This document shows, in pieces, positions 8,449 through 16,271 of a DNA stretch of 64,000 nt; position 1 is the first letter of the stretch, and each line of letters starts with the position of its first letter. The position numbers and the translations under genes were made by a program. Origin of the DNA: an uncultured Eubacterium sp. (GTDB taxonomy: Bacteria > Bacillota > Clostridia > Oscillospirales > Acutalibacteraceae); the NCBI GenBank assembly GCA_905234495.1, contig CAJOHE010000002.1:124001-188000 (forward strand), in the 5' to 3' direction. The notes under the pieces were generated by a model, which was given only the letters and a program-made list of their open reading frames with translations, was not told the DNA's origin and did no database searches.

Positions 8449-9479
8449 AATTCCACACCCTTCTCGCCTGCTTTGATTTCGCCGATAACTCTCGCCTGCT
8501 CGCCGCATTCGGTGAGAATTCTTACTGCCTCGTCGGCCTTGTCGGCGTCAACCGCGATAACAAGTCCCGTGCCCATATTGAAGGTGTTATACATATCGTG
8601 CTCGGAAATGTTACCCGTCTTCTGAATCAAATCGAATATCGGCTTTTTGAAGCATTTGTCCTTATAAATTACAGCCGTAAAGCCGTCGCTGAGCATACGC
8701 GGAACGTTTTCGTAGAAGCCGCCGCCCGTGATGTGGCTGATTGCGTTTACTCTTACGGACTTCATAAGAGTGAGAAGGGGCTTTACATAAATTCTTGTAG
8801 GTGTGATGAGCTCTTCGCCGAGAGTTTTGCCGAGCTCGTCATAGTAAACCTTAATGGTTTCCTCGTTGATATTGAACACCTTTCTGATGAGCGAAAAGCC
8901 GTTTGAGTGAATTCCCGACGAAGCCACGCCGATGAGCACGTTACCAGCAGCGAGGTTTTCGCCCGAAACGAGCTCGTCTTTTTCGCCGATGCCTACGGTG
9001 AAGCCCGCAAGGTCGTATTCCTCCTCGGGCATAAGACCGGGATGCTCGGCAGTTTCTCCGCCCACAAGAGCGCAGCCCGCCTGAACGCAGCCCTCGGCAA
9101 CGCCCGCAACAATCTGTTCAATCTTCTCGGGGAAATTTTTTCCGCAAGCGATATAGTCAAGGAAAAAGAGCGGCTTTGCGCCCGAGCAGGCAACGTCGTT
9201 TACACACATGGCAACGCAGTCGATACCCACGGTATCGTGCTTGTCCATAAGATACGCGAGCTTGATTTTTGTTCCCACGCCGTCGGTTCCCGAAACGAGA
9301 ACGGGGTTTTTGTAGTCCCCTGCCGCGAGTTCAAACATACCGCCGAAGCCGCCGATACCGCCGATTGCGCCGGGAATGGTCGTTCTCTTAACGTGTGATT
9401 TGATGCGCTCAACCGATTCGTAACCCGCCGTTACGTCAACGCCTGCCGCAGCATAGCTTTCGCTGAAACTTTTTTCCAT
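8442..9479 (-). CDS. purM: Phosphoribosylformylglycinamidine cyclo-ligase (AIR synthetase)
   Basis: A 345-residue enzyme for step 5 of purine synthesis. It has the family start (SYAAAGVDVTAGYE), the TDGVGTKIKLA nucleotide loop, DCVAMCVNDVACSGAKPLFF, VGGETAEHPG, and the HITGGGFYENVPR C-terminal half. GGAAGGT precedes the ATG. It follows purE by 18 nt and overlaps purN. The normal neighbours purC and purF are absent from this operon. Confidence 0.97.
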   Translation of the reverse strand: MEKSFSESYAAAGVDVTAGYESVERIKSHVKRTTIPGAIGGIGGFGGMFELAAGDYKNPVLVSGTDGVGTKIKLAYLMDKHDTVGIDCVAMCVNDVACSGAKPLFFLDYIACGKNFPEKIEQIVAGVAEGCVQAGCALVGGETAEHPGLMPEEEYDLAGFTVGIGEKDELVSGENLAAGNVLIGVASSGIHSNGFSLIRKVFNINEETIKVYYDELGKTLGEELITPTRIYVKPLLTLMKSVRVNAISHITGGGFYENVPRMLSDGFTAVIYKDKCFKKPIFDLIQKTGNISEHDMYNTFNMGTGLVIAVDADKADEAVRILTECGEQARVIGEIKAGEKGVELC

Positions 9480-9497
9480 AGTTCTTACCTTCCAAAG

Positions 9498-9995
9498 TTA
9501 TATTTCTTTAAGTTTTTCCTGTAATGCCGCGTCCTTGTCGCGAACCTGCTGAGCCATATCGGCTCTCATTTTTATGAGCTTCTGCATAAGCTCGTCGTCG
9601 CCCACCGCGAGAATCTCGGCAGCGAGAAGCGCCGCGTTCTTTGCCGCGTTTACGCCTACCGTCGCAACTGGGATACCCGGGGGCATCATAACGGTTGCAA
9701 GCATTGCGTCCATACCGTCGAGCACCTTGGCGCTACAGGGAATTCCGATTACGGGAAGAGTTGTTGAAGCCGCAAGCACGCCGCCGAGATGAGCAGCCAT
9801 ACCCGCCGCGGCGATGATTACGCCGAAGCCGTTTTCAATAGCGCTTGCAGAAAATTCGCCCGCCTCTTTAGGGGTTCTATGAGCGCTCATAACTCTTACC
9901 TCTGTTTCAATGCCGAGCTCTTTTAACTGCTTGATAGCCGGTGTTACTACCGGCAAATCGCTGTCCGAGCCCATAATTACTGCAACCTTTTTCAT
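9498..9995 (-). CDS. purE: 5-(carboxyamino)imidazole ribonucleotide mutase / AIR carboxylase
   Basis: A 165-residue protein with the class-I PurE motifs GSDSDLP (8-14), MSAHRTP (39-45) and [11 protein letters not shown]. First gene of the purine operon, with AAAGGAG before the ATG and the promoter at 10024-10052. Class-I enzymes normally take N5-CAIR from PurK; no purK is in the window, so either it lies elsewhere or the enzyme uses AIR and CO2 directly. The C-terminal tail is rich in charged residues and predicted helical. Confidence 0.95.
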   Translation of the reverse strand: MKKVAVIMGSDSDLPVVTPAIKQLKELGIETEVRVMSAHRTPKEAGEFSASAIENGFGVIIAAAGMAAHLGGVLAASTTLPVIGIPCSAKVLDGMDAMLATVMMPPGIPVATVGVNAAKNAALLAAEILAVGDDELMQKLIKMRADMAQQVRDKDAALQEKLKEI

Positions 9996-10023
9996 AGCCG
10001 TTCTCCTTTATTTAATAATTGCT

Positions 10024-10052
10024 ATTATATATAAAATTACTTGTTTTTTCAA
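10024..10052 (-). promoter_or_regulatory. Promoter of the purine operon
   Basis: TTGAAA (10047-10052), 17 nt, TATAAT (10024-10029) on the minus strand. Only about 30 nt of leader precede purE, too short for a purine riboswitch, so none is present here. No PurR-box-like direct repeat was recognised. Confidence 0.75.
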
Positions 10053-10060
10053 GGATTAAT

Positions 10061-11995
10061 TTATGCGCCGTAAACGCTCTGCGTCAGTCTGCCCGCGGCG
10101 TAAAAGCTGAGCGCGCCCGCGCCTTTGAAATCGCTGTCGCTAATCACGCCGTCGCCGTTGCAGTCAAGCTGAGCGAGGGAATGGTCCGCGCTGTCGTAAG
10201 CGCCGTAGAGCGCTCTTATTTTTGCATAGTCCTTGGCGTTTACGTAGCCGTCCTTGCAAAGGTCGAAATTCACAAGCGGAATGTCGCCGTAGGGAATCTC
10301 GTTGAATTCGCTCTCGTAAACCGCGAGAGTTCTGTCGACCGAGCTGGGGGTTGAAATCACTACGCTTTCAACGGTGTCCTCAACGTAGACCGTGAAGCTT
10401 CCGTTTGCGTCAGCCGTTCCGACGAGCTGACCGTCGGCATATATTTCCGCATACGAAACGGGATAAGCATTCTGACAGTCGCAGGCGGGACTTTCGGCAA
10501 GAAGGACAGTTCCCGTAAGCATAACGCCGATTCGCTTCTGATAGTCGGTGAAATATGTGTCGTGGCAGCCGATGCACTCGTACTGGGTGTAGCCCGAATG
10601 CTCAAAGGTTCTCTCGACCACGGTCATCTCATAGCTGTGGTTGACCTTAACCGTGAGCGAAACCGTGAACTGACCTATTGAGATGCTGCCGTAGTTGTTG
10701 CCGCAGGTGAAGGGGTTTCTGTTCTGATTGTCAGAGTACGAAACCGTAAAGAGCGAATACGCCGAATTCTGTGAAAAGACGATTCTCTCTGTGAAGCCCG
10801 TGTTGAAGGTGACGTCAAGAAGCTCGCCGTCGATTTCCGACGCGACGTCGTAGTAATGCGGGCTGTCGGCATATGCCGGAAGTTCAACCGTAAAGCAGGG
10901 CTGAACCGTGCTTATCGTGTGGGGATAAAGAGTTACCGAATAGTCCCCCGTCGCCTGAACGCTTGATACAATGAAATAGTAGGTCTCGCCTGCGCTAAGC
11001 GACGCCGTGAGCGTGAAGTTCAAATCCATATTTGAATTGTCGGAAGCCGAGGCAATCACGTTGCCCTGAGAATCCTCGACGCTGCAATCCACGTCAATGC
11101 TTCCGTTCGAATAGAAATCGTAGAGCGCGGTCACGGTCGGATTGAAGGTGAAGACCATCGGACTTCCGACCGAGTCGGAATAAAACGTACGCTGGGCAGT
11201 TTCGCCCTGGAAAAGTTCCATATCCGAGATGAGCTCGTAGTCAATCAGGTTTGAATTTGCGTAGTCGTATGCGGGCGAATCCCTGTAAACACGCATCAGC
11301 ACGTCGTCGTAGGTCTTGCCGTTTTGCGCCTTCTGATAGCCGTAGGCGTAGTTGCCGAGGGTTGCGCCCTTCGGAAGCGTGATTTCCGTCAGCGACGAGC
11401 AGCCCGTAAACGCCCTTCGGTAGATGCTGACCTGCATATTCATTTTCGGGAATTCAACGCTTTCAAGCGCCGTACAGTTTTCAAAGCACGAGGTTGAAAT
11501 GACCGTAAGGCTTGCGGGAAGTACCACGCGCTCAAGATTTGAGCAGAAATAAAACGCGTCGTTTCCGAGCCTTGTGAGCCCTGCGGGAAGCGTGATTTCG
11601 GTTATACCGTTTGTTCCCGACATCGCATAGTTGCCTATCTGGGTGAGCGTTGTGGGAAGCGAAAAATCCGTCGCGCTGACAAAGTAGAAGGCGTAGTTCC
11701 CGAGCGAGGTTATCCCCTCTTCAACGACTACGTTTTCGATTGAGCCGTCGCTTCGCCACGTGTACCACGGCTGAGCCGTGTCGCCCGAGTCGACGTTTGT
11801 GAAATTCGGCATCGCGCCCTCACCGCTTATGGTGAGCGTTTTGGTCGAGGCGTCGAAGGAATAATACGTTGAACTCGTGCCGAGCTGAGTGAGCGGAATA
11901 TCCGTTTCCTGCTCAAGGCCGAACACGCTTTGCGAGATGAAAAAAACAGCAGAAAGCAGCGCGATGACAAGAACAACCGAAATTGTTTTTTTCAT
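10061..11995 (-). CDS. Secreted leucine-rich-repeat protein with C-terminal dockerin-like module
   Basis: A 644-residue exported protein. Signal peptide about 1-26. Residues about 60-250 carry BspA-type leucine-rich repeats (units like ITEITLPAGLTRLGNDAFYFC and SLTEITLPKGATLGNYAYG). A beta-rich region with an Ig/PPC-like block (YYFIVSSVQATGDYSVTLYP) follows, then a CxxC-bearing segment (YECIGCHD). The last ~60 residues look like a type-I dockerin: a degenerate first half (DLCKDGYVNAKDYAKIRALYG) and a good second calcium loop (DCNGDGVISDSDF). The ATG at 11995 has AGGAGG at the right distance; a TTG 18 nt upstream is less likely because that ribosome site would lie inside the gene. Own promoter 12028-12056. 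A dockerin implies docking to a cohesin-bearing scaffold; no cohesin was recognised in the window. Confidence 0.85.
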   Translation of the reverse strand: MKKTISVVLVIALLSAVFFISQSVFGLEQETDIPLTQLGTSSTYYSFDASTKTLTISGEGAMPNFTNVDSGDTAQPWYTWRSDGSIENVVVEEGITSLGNYAFYFVSATDFSLPTTLTQIGNYAMSGTNGITEITLPAGLTRLGNDAFYFCSNLERVVLPASLTVISTSCFENCTALESVEFPKMNMQVSIYRRAFTGCSSLTEITLPKGATLGNYAYGYQKAQNGKTYDDVLMRVYRDSPAYDYANSNLIDYELISDMELFQGETAQRTFYSDSVGSPMVFTFNPTVTALYDFYSNGSIDVDCSVEDSQGNVIASASDNSNMDLNFTLTASLSAGETYYFIVSSVQATGDYSVTLYPHTISTVQPCFTVELPAYADSPHYYDVASEIDGELLDVTFNTGFTERIVFSQNSAYSLFTVSYSDNQNRNPFTCGNNYGSISIGQFTVSLTVKVNHSYEMTVVERTFEHSGYTQYECIGCHDTYFTDYQKRIGVMLTGTVLLAESPACDCQNAYPVSYAEIYADGQLVGTADANGSFTVYVEDTVESVVISTPSSVDRTLAVYESEFNEIPYGDIPLVNFDLCKDGYVNAKDYAKIRALYGAYDSADHSLAQLDCNGDGVISDSDFKGAGALSFYAAGRLTQSVYGA

Positions 11996-12027
11996 AGCAA
12001 CCACCTCCTGCAAAAGATTTATATTAT

Positions 12028-12056
12028 ATTATAGCATAATATATAAATTAACGCAA
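12028..12056 (-). promoter_or_regulatory. Promoter of the LRR/dockerin gene
   Basis: TTGCGT (12051-12056), 17 nt, TATAAT (12028-12033) on the minus strand, immediately after the terminator of the GH3 gene. Confidence 0.65.
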
Positions 12057-12066
12057 GGGATAGAAA

Positions 12067-12093
12067 AAAGCGCTCCCGAAGGAACGCTTTTAA
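12067..12093 (-). terminator. Terminator after the GH3 gene
   Basis: Minus strand AAGCGTTCC-TTCG-GGAGCGCTT followed by TTTT. The UUCG tetraloop hairpin begins about 10 nt after the GH3 stop. Confidence 0.85.
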
Positions 12094-12102
12094 TTAGTTT
12101 TG

Positions 12103-14580
12103 TTAAATTGCTTTGAGAAGCTTGGGAAGCTTCGCGATTGTTGCGCCGAGGCGCCAGAAGATTCTGTTGAAGCCGCGGAAGCTCGACTGGTCGTCGTTGA
12201 GCATCATAAGAAGTCCCTCAGCCTGTGCGGGTGAGAACGCGCCCATACTCATAGCGATGAAGTTTCTGATAGGAATCTGGGTTGCCATTGCAGCGAGCAT
12301 CTTGCCGTCGCCGTTTTCAGCCGAGCCCATACCCGACATAATCTTTTCGATGAGTCTGCAGAGTCTGCCGCCCCACTTTGTATGTCTTGCGTCGTTAAGA
12401 CAGCAATACTTGTCTATCTTCTTGTTGATGTCAATCTCGGGGTTCGGAAGCTCGCCGTAAACGCCTGCGAAATCTTCGCGGGTGATGCCCGAAACGTTGT
12501 TGTAGTAGTTCGGCGAAACCGCTCTGTAATCGGGGATTTCGCAGTCAACGGTTGACTCAACTGTTACTGTTGCTTCAAGCTTGATATCCCTTGAGGACGC
12601 GCCTACAAGAATATCAAATTCGCCTGTTTCTACGCACCAGTCGTTGATGTTAACATTCCAGAAAGCGAAGGCTCTCTTTGAAAGAGTGAGGGTAACCTCC
12701 TGCTCTTCGCCTGCCTTGAGGAACACCTTGTCAAACGCGCGAAGCTCCTTAACGGGACGGTAGATTGTCGACTCTTTATCTGCAACGTAGAGCTCTACTA
12801 CCTCTGCGCCGTCAACGTCGCCGGTGTTCTTGAGCTTGAACGAAACCTCAAGAGCGTCGGTATCCTTGATTGACGTAGCCGAAAGCTTGATATCGCTGTA
12901 CTCGAAGGTTGTGTATGAAAGGCCGTAGCCAAACGGGAACACAACGTTCTTGTTTGCTGCGTCGTAGTACTTATAGCCGATGTAAACGCTTTCTCTGTGC
13001 TCTGACGTAACGGGGCCGCCCGGATAGAAGCCGTAGGTCGGATTCTCTTCAAACGCGGTCGGATACGTTTCGGAAGTCTTACCCGACGGGTTAACCGCAC
13101 CGGTGAGAATTCTTGCAACGGCGATACCCGTCGCCTGTCCGCCGAGACCTGAGTTGAGAAGTCCCTTAACCTTGGCAAGCCACGGCATAAGAACAACCGA
13201 ACCGCCTGCGAGAACAACTACGGTGTTGGGATTGGCCTCTGCAATCTTTTCGATAAGAGCGTTGTGGGACTGAGGCATATTGATATCCTGTCTGTCGTAG
13301 CCCTCGCCCTCGAATTCCTCGGTGAGACCTGCGAAAACTACTGCAACGTCCGCGCTCTTTGCAGCTGCAACTGCGTCTGCAAACAAGGTTTCGTTAACCT
13401 CGTCCTTGCTCTTCTCATAACCCTGTGAATATACAAGGTCAACGCCCGCTTTTTCAAGCTCTGAATAAGCGTCGGTAATCTTTGTGCAGTTGATAACCGA
13501 TGAGCCCGCGCCCTGATAACGGGGCGACTTTGCCATTTCGCCGATAACCGCAACCTTCTGACCTGCCTTGAGGGGAAGAATTGCGTCGTCGTTTTTGAGA
13601 AGCTGCATTGAAGCCTCTGCAATCTCTGCGGCAATCATATGATGCTCTTCGGGGTCAAACGTATATGTGCCCTCAAGTGCGGGCTTTGACTTAACGATGA
13701 GGTCAACTACGGCGTCGATTCTCTCGTCGAGAACAGCCTCGTCAAGAAGACCGTTTTTAACAGCCTGAATGATGAGCTTTGTGTTGAGGTCGCCCGATGA
13801 AGGCATCTCTAAATCCGTGCCGTTCTGAAGTCCGGGGATTCTGTCAACGGATGCGCCCCAGTCGGTTACGAAGAGACCTTCAAAGCCCCACTCGCCCCTT
13901 GCAATTTCCTGCTGAAGGTGGCCGTTTTCGGAAGCGTAAACGCCGTTAATTCTGTTGTATGAGTTCATAATCGTCCACGGCTGAGCCTCTTTTACTGCAA
14001 TCTCAAACGCGGGAAGATATGTTTCGCGAAGGGTTCTTTCGTCAACAACCTCGTCGAGAACCATACGGAAAGCCTCCTGAGAGTTTACCGCATAGTGCTT
14101 GAGAGACGTGCCCACGCCCTTTGACTGAACGCCGTTGATGATAGCGGCAGCGCACTTACCTGCAAGAAGCGGGTCCTCTGAGAAATACTCAAAGTTACGG
14201 CCGCAAACGGGTGAACGCTTGATGTTTGTGCCGGGGCCGAGAATGGTTGAAACCTTCTCTTTAAGACATTCCTGTCCCATAGCCTCGCCCGCCTTGACAA
14301 GAAGGTCGGGGTCCCACGAGCAGCTTGAAGTACAAGCGGGCGGGAAGCAGGTTGCGGGAACAGAGTTGCCCAGACCGATTGAGCCCTTTGACTTCTCTGC
14401 GCCTTCGGGTTCAACGTAGTCCTTACCCTTTTGCTTACGGAGACCGTGAGGTCCGTCTGTAATCATTATTTTGGGAAGACCGAGCTCCGGCGCTTCCTCA
14501 AGATGCCAGTAGTCATAACCCGACGCAAAAGCAGCCTTCTGCTCGAGGGTCATTTTACCGACGATTTCCGGATGTTTCAT
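12103..14580 (-). CDS. Glycoside hydrolase family 3 (beta-glucosidase type)
   Basis: An 825-residue protein without a signal peptide, so cytoplasmic. N-terminal catalytic barrel with the family pattern ITDGPHGLR near 40, KHYAVN near 160 and the nucleophile segment LFVTDWGAS (Asp about 240). The alpha/beta sandwich domain follows (VAVVFAGLTEEFEGEGYDR; VLAGGSVVLMPW; TYPTAFEENPTYGFYPGG). A fibronectin-III-like domain (AEVVELYVADKESTIYRPVKE) comes next, and then about 110 extra residues ending in a Leu/Lys-rich tail. This order matches bacterial GH3 beta-glucosidases such as BglB; beta-xylosidase activity is possible. TTAGGGGG precedes the ATG. Own promoter and terminator indicate a single-gene unit. 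Likely hydrolyses imported gluco-oligosaccharides. Confidence 0.92.
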   Translation of the reverse strand: MKHPEIVGKMTLEQKAAFASGYDYWHLEEAPELGLPKIMITDGPHGLRKQKGKDYVEPEGAEKSKGSIGLGNSVPATCFPPACTSSCSWDPDLLVKAGEAMGQECLKEKVSTILGPGTNIKRSPVCGRNFEYFSEDPLLAGKCAAAIINGVQSKGVGTSLKHYAVNSQEAFRMVLDEVVDERTLRETYLPAFEIAVKEAQPWTIMNSYNRINGVYASENGHLQQEIARGEWGFEGLFVTDWGASVDRIPGLQNGTDLEMPSSGDLNTKLIIQAVKNGLLDEAVLDERIDAVVDLIVKSKPALEGTYTFDPEEHHMIAAEIAEASMQLLKNDDAILPLKAGQKVAVIGEMAKSPRYQGAGSSVINCTKITDAYSELEKAGVDLVYSQGYEKSKDEVNETLFADAVAAAKSADVAVVFAGLTEEFEGEGYDRQDINMPQSHNALIEKIAEANPNTVVVLAGGSVVLMPWLAKVKGLLNSGLGGQATGIAVARILTGAVNPSGKTSETYPTAFEENPTYGFYPGGPVTSEHRESVYIGYKYYDAANKNVVFPFGYGLSYTTFEYSDIKLSATSIKDTDALEVSFKLKNTGDVDGAEVVELYVADKESTIYRPVKELRAFDKVFLKAGEEQEVTLTLSKRAFAFWNVNINDWCVETGEFDILVGASSRDIKLEATVTVESTVDCEIPDYRAVSPNYYNNVSGITREDFAGVYGELPNPEIDINKKIDKYCCLNDARHTKWGGRLCRLIEKIMSGMGSAENGDGKMLAAMATQIPIRNFIAMSMGAFSPAQAEGLLMMLNDDQSSFRGFNRIFWRLGATIAKLPKLLKAI

Positions 14581-14614
14581 AAAGAATACCCCCTAATAAT
14601 TATTTAACACTACT

Positions 14615-14643
14615 ATTATACAATAAAAAAAGTGGTTAGGCAA
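14615..14643 (-). promoter_or_regulatory. Promoter of the GH3 gene, overlapping a terminator
   Basis: TTGCCT (14638-14643), 17 nt, TATAAT (14615-14620) on the minus strand. The -35 lies in the loop and 3' arm of the terminator hairpin at 14625-14653. Confidence 0.6.
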
Positions 14644-14653
14644 CCACTTTTTT
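14625..14653 (-). terminator. Terminator after hisC/membrane-protein unit
   Basis: AGTGGTT-GCCT-AACCACT followed by seven T on the minus strand; A-rich on the other side, so possibly bidirectional. It ends the transcript from the unit starting at 19037-19064 or from hisC. Confidence 0.8.
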
Positions 14654-14655
14654 CT

Positions 14656-14759
14656 GATGCGAAATAATGAATTCGTAATGCGTAATTATCGGCATCCCGG
14701 CTAACGCCACAAACAATTAAACGGATGCAGGCAGCGCCTGCTAAATAATTCCGAATTGA
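14656..14759. repeat. Non-coding stretch with nested inverted repeats (possible MITE remnant)
   Basis: About 100 nt without a gene. It contains a GCAGGC-AGC-GCCTGC hairpin, a wider GGATGC/GCATCC pairing, and AT-rich ends with AATTCGTAATGCGTAATT at one side and AATTCCGAATTGAT at the other. I have a general memory of similar AATTACGCATTACGAATT tracts being dispersed in Clostridia; no second copy is in this window, so this is weak. Confidence 0.35.
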
Positions 14760-15194
14760 TTATTCATCTTCCCTTACCGTTACCGCGCAGCTGATGTTAA
14801 TTGCGTTTAATAACAGGTAGATAAGAGTGCAGACGATTATCCACGGTTTGTCGGCGTTTAGCGGCGTTGTGAACATACCGTAAACCGCCACGCAGCCGAG
14901 CGCGAGAGGAATCGTGAAGAATATGAAGGCGAAATTCTTCATTATCTCGATTGGCGAATAAGGAACGTCGGTCACGAGATAGGTTGTGACGATTGAGATG
15001 AGTGTGATTGTAAAGCACAAAACCGTAAAATCAAGAAGCATTGTCTGCACCGACGAAAGCTCAAAATTGTGCGGCAGAATTTTCGTCACGGGCGTTGAGG
15101 CGATGATTTTATAATCGACAATGGCCGCCGCCGCAAAGTTTATCAGATTGAGCGCCACAAGGAAAATCAGCGCGCATTTTTTGCCTAAGCTCAT
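14760..15194 (-). CDS. Small multi-pass membrane protein, function unknown
   Basis: 144 residues with four predicted transmembrane segments (about 7-27, 46-70, 85-108, 115-138) and short charged loops. The first helix is preceded by MSLGKKC. I do not recognise the family. Its ATG overlaps the hisC stop by 4 nt (ATGA) and its ribosome site AAGGAG is inside hisC, so it is translated with hisC; a functional link to histidine synthesis is not evident. Confidence 0.75.
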   Translation of the reverse strand: MSLGKKCALIFLVALNLINFAAAAIVDYKIIASTPVTKILPHNFELSSVQTMLLDFTVLCFTITLISIVTTYLVTDVPYSPIEIMKNFAFIFFTIPLALGCVAVYGMFTTPLNADKPWIIVCTLIYLLLNAINISCAVTVREDE

Positions 15195-16249
15195 TTTAAA
15201 AACTCCTTAATCTCTCTGATGAGAACGTCGGTTTCCTCATCCGTGCCGACGGTGATTCTCACGTAATTATCAATTCTCGGAAGGGCGAAATAGCGGATGA
15301 AAACCTTCTTCGTTTTAAGGTATTCAAACATTTCCTTCATCGAGCGCGAGGCGTGGGTTGCAAAGACGAAATTTGCCTGCGAAGGAAGAACCGTGAAGCC
15401 GAGAGCTTCAAGCTCGGATGTGAGCCTTTCCCTCGTCGCTATAATCTTATTGCAGGTTGCCTCAAAGTATTCGTTATCGAGGATGCTCGCCCTGCCCGCC
15501 TCGATTGAAAGCGAGTCAATAGTGTAGGAATTGTAGGAATTCTTGACCGCCTCAAGCACTGCGATAAGCTCGGCGCTTCCGATTGCATAGCCTATACGAA
15601 GTCCCGCAAGGGAACGGGATTTTGAGAACGTTCCCGTCACGAGAAGATTGTCGTATTTCTTGGTGAGGGGTGCGCTCGTTTCCCCGCCGAAATCGTTGTA
15701 CGCCTCGTCGATGATGACCACGCTGTCGGGGTTGTACTGCACGAGCTTTTCAACGAAGTCCACGCCTTCGCCGAGCGAGGTCGGCGCGTTGGGGTTAGGA
15801 ATGACAACGCCGCCGTTTTTCTCTCTGTAATCCTCGGCGTTTATCCTGAAATCGTCGCCCACGGGATAGGTCTTATACGGAATCCCGAAAAGGTCGCACC
15901 ACACGGGATAGAAGCTGTAGGTGAGGTCGGGATACGCTATCGGCAGGTCGCTGTTGAAAAGCGCCTGAAACGCCACGGCAAGGACGTCGTCGGAGCCGTT
16001 GCCGAGGAAGACGTTTTCCTTTGAAACGCCGTAGTAATCGGCAATCGCCTCTTTGAGAGGGGTTGCGTCGGCATTAGGATAAAGGCGCAGCTTTGACGCG
16101 TCAAAAGCCCTGATAGCTTCTACAGCCTCAGGCGAGGGCGGGTAGGGATTTTCGTTTGCATTGAGCTTTACGATATCTTTTTCCCTGCTCTGCTCGCCGG
16201 GGACGTAGGGTTTGATTTTTCTTAAATTGTTTTTCCAAGTCTGTTCCAT
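15191..16249 (-). CDS. hisC: Histidinol-phosphate aminotransferase
   Basis: A 352-residue fold-type-I PLP aminotransferase. Family features: IKPYVPGEQ start, KLNANENPYPPSP, the FLGNGSDDVLA loop, DEAYNDF (PLP-binding Asp), and the SKSRSLAGLRIGYAIG lysine segment (PLP Lys about residue 218). The C-terminal YVRITVGTDEETD completes it. The ATG at 16249 has GAGG upstream; the frame to 16303 is an unlikely extension overlapping the gene before. It lies 22 nt after a cell-wall-binding gene and may be carried on that transcript. No other his genes are nearby, so use for another amino acid such as Tyr/Phe is possible. Confidence 0.9.
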   Translation of the reverse strand: MEQTWKNNLRKIKPYVPGEQSREKDIVKLNANENPYPPSPEAVEAIRAFDASKLRLYPNADATPLKEAIADYYGVSKENVFLGNGSDDVLAVAFQALFNSDLPIAYPDLTYSFYPVWCDLFGIPYKTYPVGDDFRINAEDYREKNGGVVIPNPNAPTSLGEGVDFVEKLVQYNPDSVVIIDEAYNDFGGETSAPLTKKYDNLLVTGTFSKSRSLAGLRIGYAIGSAELIAVLEAVKNSYNSYTIDSLSIEAGRASILDNEYFEATCNKIIATRERLTSELEALGFTVLPSQANFVFATHASRSMKEMFEYLKTKKVFIRYFALPRIDNYVRITVGTDEETDVLIREIKEFLK

Positions 16250-16271
16250 AGTTTTACCTCGGTGCCGCATC

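Noticed and set aside
9996..10060. Purine riboswitch upstream of purE
   Set aside because: Only about 30 nt separate the predicted start of transcription and the ribosome site.
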